A DNA stretch of 64,000 bases from Corythucha ciliata (Eukaryota; Arthropoda; Insecta; Hemiptera; Tingidae): contig CM075941.1 of NCBI GenBank assembly GCA_038030265.1, positions 2,108,001-2,172,000 on the forward strand, given 5' to 3'. The position numbers and the translations under genes were made by a program. Under the pieces are notes generated by a model. The model was not told the DNA's origin. It did not search any database and saw only the letters and a list, made by a program, of their open reading frames with translations. Shown here in pieces: positions 1-11,717 of the stretch (within the stretch, counting starts at the first letter, position 1; each line of letters starts with the position of its first letter).

Positions 1-2351
1 CCCCCCCCACCATGCTGTGCTTATTCCTATACAGTCAAAAAAGTCACGGCTCCCCACTGACCCCCTTCCTTCCTCAACTAACTAATAATGAGCGTATTTA
101 CTTTCAGGAAGGGGTTTCTCTCAAAAGCTTCACAATATAATAAGAAAGGCCGGTGGTGGGTTGGTTGGTTGGGGGGGGGAAGGACACCTTTTAATGTTAT
201 ACTGCATGCGACCGTTTTCCCCCTATATAGGGACTTCTCTCGTGACCTCTTCTATCGTCTTATCTTTTTCAGAACTTTCTGTCTTCGTTTATTGTGTCTT
301 ACATTTAATGTCCAGTGATGAATTATTGTTGTAGGAGTTTCTTTTTTCCCCCCCTTTTTAACCCTTCACCTTCCTCTACAATCATCATGATATCTTTGAA
401 TCTCCAGGGGTCTCATTCTTATATTTATTAATTCATTTTTTATTTTGTTTTCTTTTAGGTAAAAAGGGCGACATTTGTTCACTGAAAAGGTAGTGTCCCT
501 GATAACGTTAAAAAAGTGAAAGTTATCAATCAGAAGAAATTCAGGGAGGTGGGTATGTTTTTTTTTTTTATTTTTAAGAAAAAATCTAATTAAGTTGAAT
601 GACAAATCACTCTCTTCTTGCAGGGTGACCTCCTCCTCTTTCTCGTTATTCTCAAGTTATCCAAAACCCTACAGTAGTCCAGCCCATTAAAGTCACCGTC
701 ATAATACAGAGAGGCACAACACTGTTCGGAGCGAGGATAAAACCTTTTCTGCTGAAACTGCCGTCCTATAGACTCTTTGAAAAACGATTCGGAAGGTGGA
801 ATAAAGAGACTTTTGATTTATTCCAACGCTGGCAAACAACAGCCCTCGTTAATGTACTTTCACTCAGAAAATTTTATACTGGCTAACAATGTACTGGTAC
901 TGGGTGGCAATTTATGTTCAGTGATTAAATAGTTATCGTACATTGTATTCGAGTTTGAGGATCACGATCGGGTGATTACTACGCTTATAAAAAAAAAATT
1001 AAATTATGGAAAAGGTCACGTTGGTTTTCTTTAACAAAAAACTTCTATAAGAAACTAATATTATTTTCTTATTTTTCAATAAAAACAATTTACTTTAAGC
1101 TTGATTAATAAATAATGATTTTCATTGTGGAAAAAGTTTGTTTTTTCACCTTTTTGAATTTACTCGTCTTTAATCACATTTTTCCCTATCGCCCATCATC
1201 TTAATGGATGGAAAAAAGCAGCTGCTTCGTCTTCTGTCTGTAATTAGTTGAAAAAGGCGAAAACGTCAATCAGAAAGACAACCCACACTCAAGGGAAAGT
1301 GAAAAAAAAAAATACAGAGAGTGTTGGAAAAAATACGTCACTGCGACCAAGGACAAGACATTTTCGTCGCTTTCTAGAATGAATCTATCATTGTTTGTCA
1401 TTCTGATAATCATGTAGAAGATGATGGCTTTAGAATAACATACATATGGCAGAAAACGTTGGAAAAAGAGAAATAGCTTGAAAAAAAAAATAATAATAAA
1501 AGAAACGTTGAGCACCGCGGCATAATTTCGAGAAATGTCGCATGAAGACTGGTGCTGTGAACCAGGGCAACTGATTATGCCGATCAGGACTATACACCCC
1601 CCACCCAACCCCTTCCATTGAACACGAGAAACAATTGTTGTGAAAAAAAAAAAAAAAAATCCCAAACAAAGAAAAGAACAAAATTAGAGGTGAGGACTAA
1701 ATAATTTAGAATTAATGAAATGCGAAAAAAAGTAAAAGGAGGGTAATTTTTGAAGTTCAACCTTATTGCGGTACAGGAAAGTGGGCTCAAGGCTGTCATT
1801 GAAAAGAACGCGTGAGGATGAGCTGAACGCGAAAGAGAGCAGTGGGGGGGGGAGGGAGGAGAGTGGTGCAACCCTCGTTTTTACTGGGTTAATACGTCCA
1901 TATAGTTGTTTCGTATAAAAATAACGCCCGTAATAATCAGATTTTTCCAGGCAAATCCCGTTTTTAATATCGGGCAAACAACAACATACCACGAAAAGCG
2001 AACACTCTCTGACCTGCGGTGACGTCATAACGTCTCGCAGTCTTTTGGACAACATTTGGCCGAGCTGAGTTGTTATAAACCGATTTTTACATATATAACT
2101 TCGAAAGTCATCTGGTAGGTCCGGATCCCCTCCCCCCCCTCTCTCTCTCAATGCAATCGGGAATGGAGGGTGATTCGAGGTTTGCGAGCGAGGTACAGTG
2201 ACGGTGCATTTTGAAACCTCGACCGGTCCTTCTATTGCTTCTCGTTAAAGTCCAGGACGTTGTAAACATTTCTCGGAAATTCATTCCTCCTGGCGGCCAC
2301 ATGGTAGCGTTTTTTATGAAATGAAAAATTAACTTGAGGAGATATTCCAAT
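1..2351. other. Intergenic or intronic DNA without a recognisable gene
   Basis: The open frames here are short, rich in Phe/Lys from homopolymers, and resemble no family I know. The stretch is AT-rich with A/T runs and C/G homopolymers (C8 at the very start, G8 near 173-180). It lacks the 30-bp repeat found in most of the window, so it may be relatively unique host sequence. A host gene with short exons cannot be excluded from one strand of sequence. Confidence 0.5.
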
Positions 2352-2770
2352 CAGTGCCAGACTTATGATTTTATCTTGAGGGGGGGGGGGTCTATATACA
2401 ATAAATCCGCTTTTCCCCCGAAAATGCGCGAATTAACGCATTTCCTCAATTTTAGCACCGTACAAGCTCATAAATTCGATGAAGTCTCCCTTTTTTTTCT
2501 GAGTTTCAGCCACAAACTTGCCTGTATAGGAGCCACAAATTATTATATATATTTTTTGTTTCAATTTTAGACATGCATTAGCGATTTTCCCCATTTTTTG
2601 CCGCGATTTAAGCGCATTTTCTCAATTCTAGGCGTGAATTAGCGAATTTTTCTCAAATTGATCCGCGATTTATCGTTTTTCTCCGTCCTTCTTGTCCACT
2701 TTAGCCGCGAATGTTCTCGATTTTAGCAGCGAATTAGCTCTTTATCTACATTACGGGATTTAGCTGGGAG
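2352..2770 (+). mobile_element. Left end of a hAT-like non-autonomous element (fragment)
   Basis: The stretch starting CAGTGCCAGACTTATGATTT, followed by ATCTTGAGG and a G tract, aligns with the left end at 43329 (CAGTGGCGGATCTAGGATTT, then ATCTTGGGAGGGG). The next 300 bp also match: a sentence of CAAACTTGCCT near 2515 has its counterpart near 43410, then 30-bp repeats follow. The 8 bases before it (ATTCCAAT) do not match the flank of the nearest right end at 8879, so this is not shown to be one intact element. Confidence 0.65.
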
Positions 2771-2779
2771 GAGACCGAA

Positions 2780-2850
2780 CATCCAGGAGGATCCAGGATT
2801 TCCTCAAAGGGAAGGGCTTGGAAAATTGTGTGCTTCGCTCTACTAAAAAT
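2780..2850 (+). mobile_element. Second, degenerate DNA-element left end
   Basis: CAGGAGGATCCAGGATTTCC resembles the CAGTGGCGGATC-type termini. The following 50 bp (GGGCTTGG ... TTCGCTCTACTAAAAATGAC) recur in reverse orientation at about 26547-26600. It is a short fragment joined directly to the gypsy remnant downstream. Confidence 0.4.
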
Positions 2851-2970
2851 GACTTGCCATTCACTCGACTCAACTTAATTCATTGCCGTCAATTATGAGA
2901 TAAATATTATGACGCAGGTAAAAAACTCCTCAACAGAGTAAGGGGCTGCGTTGAGGATTAGATCTCGGTG

Positions 2971-3113
2971 TAGACGACGGAACTTGTAATGAATGTTGTG
3001 GCTATCGATGTGTAAGCTGACGACCAGAGTGTAACCTGCGGGATCACCTAAGAAAAGGCAGTCTCCTCTGCCTCTGCTGTCTTTCGTTTCTATTCATTTG
3101 ATGACCTATTACA
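2971..3113 (+). repeat. Probable 3' part of a gypsy LTR
   Basis: This segment ends in ATTACA immediately before a primer-binding-site-like TGGTGTCAGAAGTG (3114-3127), the usual LTR/PBS arrangement. TG-starting candidates lie at 2971 and 2993, but no second LTR is present to fix the start, so the left boundary is a guess. LTRs elsewhere in this window are also only about 60-130 bp. Confidence 0.4.
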
Positions 3114-3127
3114 TGGTGTCAGAAGTG
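3114..3127 (+). promoter_or_regulatory. Primer binding site of a gypsy remnant
   Basis: TGGTGTCAGAAGTG follows directly after the ...ATTACA LTR end. PBSs beginning TGG (pairing to a tRNA CCA end) are standard for Ty3/gypsy elements. A gag-like reading frame starts 54 bp downstream. Confidence 0.5.
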
Positions 3128-3180
3128 TTTTCGGGCTTCTTGCGTGTCGTCGTGAACTGTCTGTAACGTCGTTTTTTGTC

Positions 3181-3840
3181 ATGTCTGACTCTGAATTTGA
3201 CTCCGGAGGCGGCTCTCCGGTTGTGCCGTTCACTTGAAATCTCGCAAGAAAACTGGCGGAAAATTCAAAACTCGTCTATCATTTCACCTCGCTGGATGGA
3301 TCGGAAGACCGGGGTCCTTATGACAGCCCTCGGTGACAAGGGTATTGACATTTTATGAAAGTTTTCTGTTCGATGCGACCCAGCGACCTACGAGGTCCTT
3401 ATCCAGCGTTTCGACCCGCAAAAAAATTACTATCTACGAGAGATTTGTGTTTTCGTAAATTGTGCAGAAACCAGGCCAGCGATTCGACGATTTTGTCCTT
3501 CTGTTTAACGAAACGGGCAGCCACGTGTGATTTCGTTGTTCAAGAGCGTGACAAATTAGTCAGTGACCGGATTGTGGTCGGTGTCACTGATTCGCGTTCA
3601 TGACCTGACCTTGGAAACAGCCGTGTCAAGGTGCCATGCGGCCGAAATCTCGAGCCAAGAAGCCGATATATCGTTGCCTGTCGTCCCGTTAGTTGCCCGT
3701 GGAGCCTCTCAGAAAAAGTCAATACTGCCTTCAGTCTGCAGGTATGTAAGTTTTGTGGTTTTATTCATTTTATGAACTATTACAGAACTTGCGGGGGCCA
3801 GAAGGTTCAGGTCCCTGAGATTTTAGCGGGAAGCACTAAT
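3181..3840 (+). pseudogene. gag: Ty3/gypsy gag remnant
   Basis: The start at 3181 (MSDSEFDSGG) is followed by fragments in alternating frames that still read as gypsy Gag. A middle piece reads YEVLIQRFDPQKNYYLRE, then CDFVVQERDKLVSDRIVVGV (the usual DRIVVG block), then LTLETAV..CHAAE, and finally a damaged zinc knuckle CKFCGFIH near 3740. Several frameshifts and stops separate the pieces. Nothing of pol follows: the sequence passes into a G/C-rich DNA-transposon end near 3850. The element is therefore a 5' fragment of LTR plus gag. Confidence 0.6.
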
Positions 3841-3849
3841 TGTAGAGCC

Positions 3850-3990
3850 CGTGAAAGGCGTAGAGTTAGGGGAGGGCGAGGTGGGTCACCGCCCACCCGA
3901 TTTCTCGCCCCCCCCCCACCAATATTTTCATCTGATTTTCAACAATATCGTCCAACAAAGGGTGATATACTGTGGTATAGCAATGAGTAA
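3850..3990 (+). other. GC-rich junction, probable DNA-element terminus
   Basis: GGCGTAGAGTTAGGGGAGGG followed by a C tract resembles the subterminal G/C tracts of the TIR elements elsewhere. A related reverse-oriented stretch (C tract, then AAACTCTACGCC) lies at about 5617-5655, so 3850 to 5655 may be one element with opposed ends. No TSD was confirmed. Confidence 0.35.
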
Positions 3991-5320
3991 TGGTAAACCG
4001 CGCATTAGCGCTTTTTCTGCATCATATTCGCGAAGAAGCGATTTTTCTCATTTTAAGCAAGCCTTTCAAGGTAAGCTTTTTTCAATACATTAGCCGCGAA
4101 TCAGCACTTTTTCTCAATTTCAAACATGAATTAGCAAATTGATGGCGACTTCTCTCACATTTGCCTCCATTTTACTGTAGCAAAATTGGCACTAGAAGCC
4201 GATGAATTGGCATGTTTTCAATTTTAGCCGCCAGCCAGTGTTGAATTTGTGCAATATTCCCGATTAGCGATTTTTGTCTTTTTTTTTAAGCCGCAATTTT
4301 GCGCTTTTCCTCTATTTTAGACGCAAAATTGGCTTGAGAAGCCGTGAACTGGCATTTTACCAAATTCAATGGCGGCGAATGAGCGTTTTTCCCATACTTT
4401 ACCCGTAAATGAGCTGTTTTTCTCAATTTCATTGGTGGATTACTAATTTTACCCCATTTTAGCTTTTCATCAGCGATTTTTCTTAATTTCATAAGTGCAT
4501 CAGTATATTTTCTCAGTATTAGATGCTAAGTATAGTGTTTTTATCCCGTGAATTAGAGACTTTTCCTGATTGTAGCCTTGAATTATGATTTTTACCAGGT
4601 TTATCGGTGAAATAACGCTTTCCTCAAATGCCACTAAGTGCCCTTTTTGTCCTGTGAATCAGCGCTTTTTCTTTATATTATCCGCGCATTAGCGTTTTTT
4701 CTCAAATTTTAGCTGCACTTTCACCTTTTTGCTTTGCATTTCTTCAATAGCACGCGTGAATCAGTGTTTTTCTAAATTTGAGCTTTGAATTAGTACGTTT
4801 TTGCGATTTTATCCGCGAGTTAGCGATATTTTTTTCAATTTTGTGATTAAGCGCTTTTATATCCCGCGAATTAGGGACTTTTCTTAATTTCAGCCGTGAA
4901 TTAACACTTTTCCTCAGTTTTATGAGAGAAATAAAGCTTTTCCTCAATTTTACCCGTGAATTGGCCTTTAATCCCGCGAAAATGTATTGTTTCTTAATTT
5001 TTTTTGTCGTGATTTAGCGTTTTTCATTATAATTTTAGGTGCGGGCTAATTTTAACTGTAATGTAGCGTTTTTATTCCCCAAATTAGCCATTTTTCTCCA
5101 TTTTTGCCCCCGAATTAGCCTTTTTCTCAATGCAAGTCGCGATTTTTTTCTTACTTTTAGCCACGAATTTGCTTTTTTTTCTCAATTCCACCCGTCAAAG
5201 TGGCTTTTATACATCACGAATTTGTTATTTGTTCTCAATTTTGGACTGAAAGTTGCATCGAGAAAGCGATATCTTATCGCTTTTGTTCACTTTTAATCAC
5301 AAATGTATTGGCACCACCAG
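3990..5320 (+). repeat. Degenerate 30-bp-period array, forward orientation
   Basis: Diverged copies of a 30-bp unit, TTTTAGCCGCGAATTAGCG followed by about 11 T-rich bases ending CTCAA, run almost without break. Typical copies are around 4085, 4690, 4810 and 4870. Because the period is a multiple of three, frames stay open for several units and give repetitive peptides, such as LKLRKxxNSR on the minus strand at 4286-4492 and 4744-4947. These are not genes. Confidence 0.85.
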
Positions 5321-5354
5321 AAAAACACATGAGTGCGCTTTCTCAGAGTAGCGA

Positions 5355-5660
5355 TTTCGTGGGCAGAAGGAAGTAATCAGCTACTCAATTTGCTGATCAC
5401 CTGCGACCATTCAAATTCTCGAAGTCGCATGCACTGAAAATCGTCGAATGGGAGCCAAATCACCGTCTAATTGGGTGATGACATACCAGCCTAATAGACG
5501 CCCCTTGTTCTTACGTTTTGTGCTCAGTTGTTTTGTTGTCATTTAATTAGCCTACTGCGAAATTTCAACACATACCCCCTCTCCTCTATCAATGGTCAGC
5601 TAATTTTGCCATCGGCCTCCCCCCCCCCCCAACGAAAACCTAAACTCTACGCCTTTGGAG
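5355..5660 (+). other. Array-edge module
   Basis: After the array comes a non-repetitive segment with TCGTGGGC ... GCTGATCACC (5352-5402) and GGGAGCCAAATCACCG (5451-5466). Versions of these blocks occur at 28826-28945, 47232-47274 and, inverted, 59215-59262, always at the edge of a 30-bp array. A C tract and CTACGCC at 5617-5655 look like a DNA-element end. No coding potential seen. Confidence 0.5.
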
Positions 5661-5664
5661 CCTG

Positions 5665-6300
5665 TCACTGGCATATTCCTTGAAAATGGCTAAACTGGCT
5701 ATTAATGCCCTGAAAATGGGCAATTATTAGGTATCTATCTGAAAATAGTCAAAATGACTTCACGCACACTAAAAATAGCTAAACCGACGATTCATGCAGG
5801 CCTGAAAATGTCATTATACCCACCCTGAAAATGGCTAATCGGCTACTCCAGCAGTAAAATTGGCTAAACTGACGATTCGCGCCTGGAACATGCCTAAAAC
5901 GGATGATTCCTGTGGCTTTGCGCGCCCTAAACTGATGGGTTCGTACCCTGAGAATATCACATTGACTATTCATGCCCCTAGAATTGACCATACTGACAAT
6001 TTGAGCTGTAAAAATGGTCAAACTGGCTATTCATGCTCTAAAATTATGACTAAATTATGTGGCCTATTAATGGTTAAACTGACGATTCGCGCTTTGAAAA
6101 ACCTTGAAACAGATTATTCCTGCTCAAAGTCGCAAAATCTACCGCATTGGCGCGTCAAAAAAAGGCTAACCTGAGCCATTTCAATCATTGAAAAAGTCTG
6201 AAAAATGACGAAATTGTCTATAATATGCCTTAAAAATGGTGAAATTCATCATTTGCGCCCCACAGAGGCTGCAGACGATTTGCGCCTTCAAAGTGCGGTT
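5665..6300 (+). repeat. 30-bp array, 'CTGAAAATGGCTAAACTGAC' subfamily
   Basis: Repeats of CTGAAAATGGCTAAACTGAC plus about ten bases (GATTCGCGCC), period about 30 bp, heavily diverged. The same subfamily recurs at 38520-39330 and, reversed, at 26400-26540. It shares ATTCGCG and a GCTAAA-type core with the reverse complement of the main 30-bp unit, suggesting a common origin (inference). Confidence 0.8.
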
Positions 6301-6590
6301 ATCCTCAGCCGAAAAACTGGCCCCGTGCTTTTAACGAACAACTGACCACTGGCGTTTGCGCACTGAGCCGTGGCCGTCCTCGCACCCTTTAATAAATTAT
6401 CAACCCCCCCCCCCCTACATTACCGACACGGTGTTGGTTCGATGCAACCTTAGGACTGGATAAACTGACTACTCTCGCGCTATAAAATTGCTTGATAACA
6501 CCGTCCGGACCTTACCAACTGATCGAAATTCCCTCCCCCCAAACCACCCCACCACATACCTAGTAGGCTTCTGCAAATCTTCCAAAATTG
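6300..6590. other. Spacer with C tracts between two arrays
   Basis: No gene. Contains C tracts (6403-6414, 6534-6540) and poorly conserved pieces of the flanking repeats. May hold degraded element termini. Confidence 0.4.
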
Positions 6591-7620
6591 ATTATTTCCT
6601 TATAAAATTGTCAATTTCCACATAGAATGGACAATTTTCTCATAAAATTTACAATTTCCCTATAAAAGTGACAGTTATTCCCTCATAAAAGGGACAACTT
6701 ACTCTAAAAATTGACTACTTCCTCATATCATAATAAAATTGATAATTTTCTGATAAAATTGACCATTTCCTCACAAAGTTGACAATTTCCTTATAAAACA
6801 TACAATTTCCTGATAAAATTCACGATTTCCTTCTAAAATTGACAATTTCTTGATAAAATGGACAATTTCCTCATAAAATTGACAATCACCCCATAAAAGT
6901 GACAATAATTCCCTCACAAAAGGGACAACTTACTCTAAAAATTGACAACTTCCTCATATCATAATACAATTATAATTTTCTGATAAAATTGGCCATTTCC
7001 TCACAAAATTGACAATTTCCTTATAAAGCGTACAATTTCCTCGTAAAATTCACGATTTCCTTATAAAATTGACAATTTCCCCATAAAATGGACAATTCCC
7101 TCGTAAAATTGACAATTTCCCCGTAAAATTAATAATTTTCTCATGAAATTGACAATTCACTCTTAAAATTGACGATTTCCGCGTGTAATGGGCTATTCAT
7201 ATTAAAAATGACAAGTTTAAATCCAAAATAAACGATCGCCAATTATTACTGTATTAACAATCAGTCATGGGGTAAAATTAATAAGTTCTAATAAGGACCA
7301 AAATTAAATTATTGTGGATGAGTTACAATTTCAACGTCAAATTCACAATTTTAGCTTCAAATTGACAAATTTTTAAATTAAATTGACAATGCGCTTATAA
7401 AAAGGTCAATTTACTAATAAAAATGACAATTTCTTCGTGAAACTGACAATTTCGTTCTAAAATTAACGATTCATAGAAAATTTACGGATTCCTTTTGAAA
7501 GTAACAATTTCCAATTCGAACGAACAATTTCCTCACAAAATTGGAAATTCATTTAAAAATGGCAATTGCCTCATTTTATTGACAATTCCTCATACAATAT
7601 GTCATTTTCTTCATAAAATT
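6590..7620 (+). repeat. 20-bp-period array (CATAAAATTGACAATTTCCT)
   Basis: About 50 diverged copies of a roughly 20-bp unit, CATAAAATTGACAATTTCCT, run for 1 kb. Copies near 6590-7130 are the most regular; those beyond 7200 are degenerate. A larger duplication is visible: CCTCATATCATAATA occurs at 6720 and 6952 with similar surroundings. At 7620 the array meets the main 30-bp family abruptly. Confidence 0.85.
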
Positions 7621-8879
7621 GAAGCAGCGAATGAGCTCTTTATCTAAATTTTAGACGGAAATTAGCGGTTTGCCTCAGTTTTAGCAACGAGTTAAAGTTC
7701 CCCCCTCACTATTTTAGCGTCTTTCTTCGCTTAGTCATCCGAATTAGCGTTTTTTATTTTTGCTGAAAGTTATTTCTGAATTTTAGCTGTGAATTATTCC
7801 TCAATTTCACCCGTGAATCACCGCTTTTAATCAATTTTCAGCTCCGAGTTGGAGGAATTTCCACACAATCCTTGAATTGGCACACTTTCCTCCATTTAGC
7901 TCCGAATCAGCGCTTTTATTGTAATATTAGCCGCGAATTAACGTGTTTTCTCCATTTCAGCCGGGAATTAGCGGTCAGAGGATCAGTTTTAGTCGTGAAA
8001 AAGTGAGATTTTCGAATACATCCGTGAATTATCGTTTTTTTTTTTTTTTTTTTTTTTCAATTTTAGCTTCACATGCCGTGAATTAGCGCTATGTCTCATT
8101 TTAGCCGCGAGTTTCAGCGCTTTTTGTAATAATAAGCCGCAAATTAGCGCGTTTACTCAATTTTAGCTGGCAGTCACTGATTCGTCTCATTTTTAGCCGT
8201 AAATAAGCCTAGGATCATCACCATGTACTTCGTAGCGTTTTTCCCCGTGTATAGCTTCCGTATTAGCTTTTTTTGTTTTATTTTTTTACCGTGAATTACT
8301 TTCCATTTTAGCGGCGCACCGCTAATTTCTTAATTTTAGCCGCGAATCACCGCATTCCTCGGTCTTAGCTGTGAATTAGCGATTTTTCTCCATTTTACCG
8401 CGTTTCCTCAATTCTACCGATTTTTATCTTTTGGCCGTGAATTACGCGTTATTTCTCAATTATAGCCGCGGACAAATATTTCTAATTGGAGGGACGGATT
8501 ATGCCTTAATTTTAGTCGGGAATTAAACATTTTTCTCCATTTTACTATCGAGTGAGCGTTTTACTTTCAATTCTAGGCGGGAATTAGCATATTTTTTCAT
8601 TTTTAGCAGTGAATCAAGGTTTCCCCCCCCCAATTTTAGCAGTGGATTAGCGCTCTTTTCTCTTTTATTCATGTGAATTAGCGAGTTTTCTCATGTCAGT
8701 CCCGTTGGTGTCTGCGAAACTATACGTATTGGCGTCCACGTGGCTTTAAATTTTATGGCTGCGATTTATTATTGCCGCATATTAGATGTTTTTGCTCAAT
8801 TTTTGACCACGAATAAGTGTTGTTTTCTTTCGTTTTTTACTTTGAAACCCCCAAAACTCATCCCGTAAATCCACCACTC
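7620..8879 (+). mobile_element. hAT-like element, internal 30-bp array and right end
   Basis: From 7620 the sequence parallels the complete element at 43329-45750: AGCAGCGAATGAGCTCTTTA here matches 43573. It ends with CAAAACTCATCCCGTAAATC followed by CACCACTC, the right terminus with a mutated final base (CACTG to CACTC). A poly-T/poly-C interruption (8037-8057; C8 near 8624) lies inside. The left part is replaced by the 20-bp array. Non-autonomous; no coding sequence. Confidence 0.65.
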
Positions 8880-10700
8880 TAATAAATGAAATAATTCTAA
8901 ACGTTTTTATTTGTTGCGAAAGATAGAAGTATAACGCTATTGGCTAAATTGACAATACACGATACGTTTACAATTCTAAAGATTCATACCCTTACAACTC
9001 AATTCTTTTTTTGAAAGGAGACTCTGTCAATCGCCGTCACCAATAGCTGACTGTACGAAATAAAATATACAGTCGTACGTCTTAAGTTGATAGAACATTG
9101 TAAAAAAAGGATCTCACAAAACGTGATTTGTGGTTCTTCGTAACGCACGTTCTTGCCTCGATAATTCTCATCTTCAAGACTTCACAGAAGGGGTGAAAAC
9201 TTTTCATATCGTCAGAAGAAGTCTCAAACATCTTGAAAACAGTGCCAAAACGACAGACGAACGATCCGTTTCTTCAACATTTTGGAATTGTTGAAATTAC
9301 GGTATTTATATTTTGCGGCCCCTGATTTTAAAGTCTATAATATTTCTGGACCGTCAAATCAGGGTAGTTTCAATTTCACGGTCAAAAAGCTATTGAAACT
9401 TTGAATTAAAAGGGGTATGGGACCTATCAATTTCAAGATTGGCAACCAACATTTTTCCCTTTGAGGACAATGTATTTTCTCTAATTTCATCCCAGTAGGG
9501 AAAAATACAACAAGCGACGACGGTCTAAGTTTAAAACATTTACTATCGCTTGGTTACTTCTTACTTCCTAGTTTTTCAGTACACGAAAAATACAGGAAAC
9601 TTATCCGTTAGAACTTATCTATTTAACTGTCCTAGAAAGGTTTATTCTTCACTTTTTATTTAAAGAAAAAAAAAATAACAACAACTGACAATATTCTCCA
9701 AGACAAGTTAACGGACGCGTGACTAATAACAAAATCCTGACGGCTAGAAGGGAAATAGAAGTTAATGAAAGACTGATAAGTTTTCCCGTTTTCAGCCATT
9801 ACAATGCGGGGCGAATCAGATTTATTACTTTCCCGTCTAATTTAACCCAACTAGGACTCATCGTCAGATAAGAAGGGCGCAAAATAGCGATTGGTTTGAG
9901 GGTATAAACGAAATAAATCAGTTGGATCGTTCAAGAAAAAAAAAAATCCTTGTCACGCATTGCACGTTTTATTATTTCTTAATAGACAGAAAATAACTTA
10001 ATCAACATTTAACTGCGTACTAAATGAGTATACTGGGCGCTGTAATTAAACTAGACGGTTAGTCAAATTTAAACGGCTTCAAACTGGAGTCAAAGCGTCT
10101 AACGTGATGAATATCTAAAGAGTGAATGACTGATGGACTGTTACAACGCGAAACTCTTTTTCCTTTACCTATTCATTCTGAGCCCACCGCACGTTCAGAT
10201 TTTCTCATTATTCCTTTCTTGCTCGAAGCAACTTCGCTTCACTTACAAAAGGCGATCCAGTGTTAGCTAATTAGAATGGCGAAAACGTATACTCTTATGA
10301 AAAACAGGTATGCTAGATCGATCTCGTTAATTAAAAAAATAGCTTCCCACACCCTCTTCCTCGTCAGCGCCTAATTAACGTGGTCTATCCTCATCCGTGG
10401 CCCTTTTACTTGTTCCGAATACTGAAGATTACACATTTTTTTTTTGTCACGCAGCAACGCTCTCCCTTCCTTCTTCCTTGAAAATTACAAGCCGCAATTC
10501 AATCATTCCTATTTTATTTTTTTAATCACCTGTAACAGGTAGCATTAGGCTCCCTTTAACTGGGTTTGTACAAGGTGTCATCAAGTTTCACGCGTTTATT
10601 AGGAATGTGAGATTGAATCACGTTCGATTTTAAATGGAAGAAATCTTGAATGAAGAAAATGAGGAGGAGGTTGAATTAAATTTTTTTTTTTTACTTTCGC
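8880..10700. other. No recognisable gene or repeat array
   Basis: AT-rich, largely free of the 30-bp motif, with no ORF long enough to judge. This is one of the more unique-looking stretches in the window. I see no RNA gene or regulatory structure that I could defend. Confidence 0.5.
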
Positions 10701-11717
10701 ATTAATTTAAAATGAAAACAATTGGAAGTGAAAGCGAAATCAATGCGACAACCTATTTTTATTGCCATTCTCCTCTCGCTTCCTCTCATCACTTTATACA
10801 TAAATAGGCAGTGGTTCTCAACCTTTTTACGGTCATACCCTCCTTGGATCATGAAAATGTGTTGTGCACCCCCCCCCCCCCGTATTGTATTGTATTACGT
10901 TTTTTTTTTTAACAGACACGTTAAAGACCCGAAACCACGAAAAGCTTCGATTTTGGTCAAACCAGCTTTGATTCACGAAGAGATCTACTATAACGGCCTG
11001 TCTTATCACTATGACGCATCGGGTGATTCTCACAGAAAGCTCAAACCTAGTGTATCTCGAGGTTTTCTCCATAAAAACTAGTCCTATGGTTGCTTTTTTC
11101 CCCCTTGTGTTCATCTCACCACTGCCTGCACTTTTAGTTGATTTTTTTTAGCGGTATGGATGCATTTTTTTGGGTCTTGAAACACTCAATTCTCATTACC
11201 GCCGCCTGTAACTATTTTGTTTTACCGATAAAAGTTCTCTCCCAAGCCTTGGGAAATGTCCTTAGGTTGAAAAGATTCAGTGGAACTGGAAGCCTACCAA
11301 CAAACCTCCACAGAAACAGCTTTTTTCTATTTTTAAGTTTACTTAGGGATTCAACAACTGATAATCAACTGTGTATCTGAAAAAAATTATCATTACCGCG
11401 CCGACATCAAAGTTTCCCCTCTCTGATCTCAAAAAGAGGGTATTTTGTTCAACTGTTGCCGTGGACAGTGGGGGCAGCACTGCAGGAGCCCTGGAAACCA
11501 TCTTCCCCCGCACGCCCATACAGTTGTTCGGTGGACGGGGTGAAACCAAACCATAACCTGGACATTTTATAACTGGTATATTCGATAACCCGCCATTCCA
11601 TAACTGGATATCACTACTTTAAGAACAAACCGCTAGGATCAACAGAAATGTTGTTTCTCCTCTTTTTGATGACTGGGGACAACTATTAGGTACGCTAACT
11701 AGTATGATAGTCAGAAA
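10700..11717. other. Unassigned stretch with a possible hAT-type terminus at 10810
   Basis: CAGTGGTTCTCAACCTTTTT at 10810 is a common start for hAT-family termini, followed by a C14-type tract at 10869. A possible partner, CTCACCACTG near 11120, is a weak match and the flanks do not form a target duplication. The 119-residue frame at 10722 crosses this terminus and the C tract and is not convincing as a gene. Confidence 0.35.

Noticed and set aside
2352..8879. One intact 6.5-kb hAT-like element between the left end at 2352 and the right end at 8879
   Set aside because: Flanks ATTCCAAT and TAATAAAT agree at only three of eight positions, and a gypsy remnant and other element ends lie between.
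7620..8880. 30-bp arrays as a possible CRISPR array
   Set aside because: Units are contiguous and diverged with no unique spacers, no cas genes are present, and the retrotransposons show that the DNA is eukaryotic.
10722..11081. 119-residue frame as a membrane protein gene
   Set aside because: It crosses a hAT-like terminus (CAGTGGTTCTCAACC) and a C14 tract that encodes the Pro run; there is no recognisable domain.
10810..11124. A short hAT element between CAGTGGTTCTCAACC and CTCACCACTG
   Set aside because: The inner TIR match is weak beyond CAGTGGT, and the 8-bp flanks (TAAATAGG and CCTGCACT) do not match.
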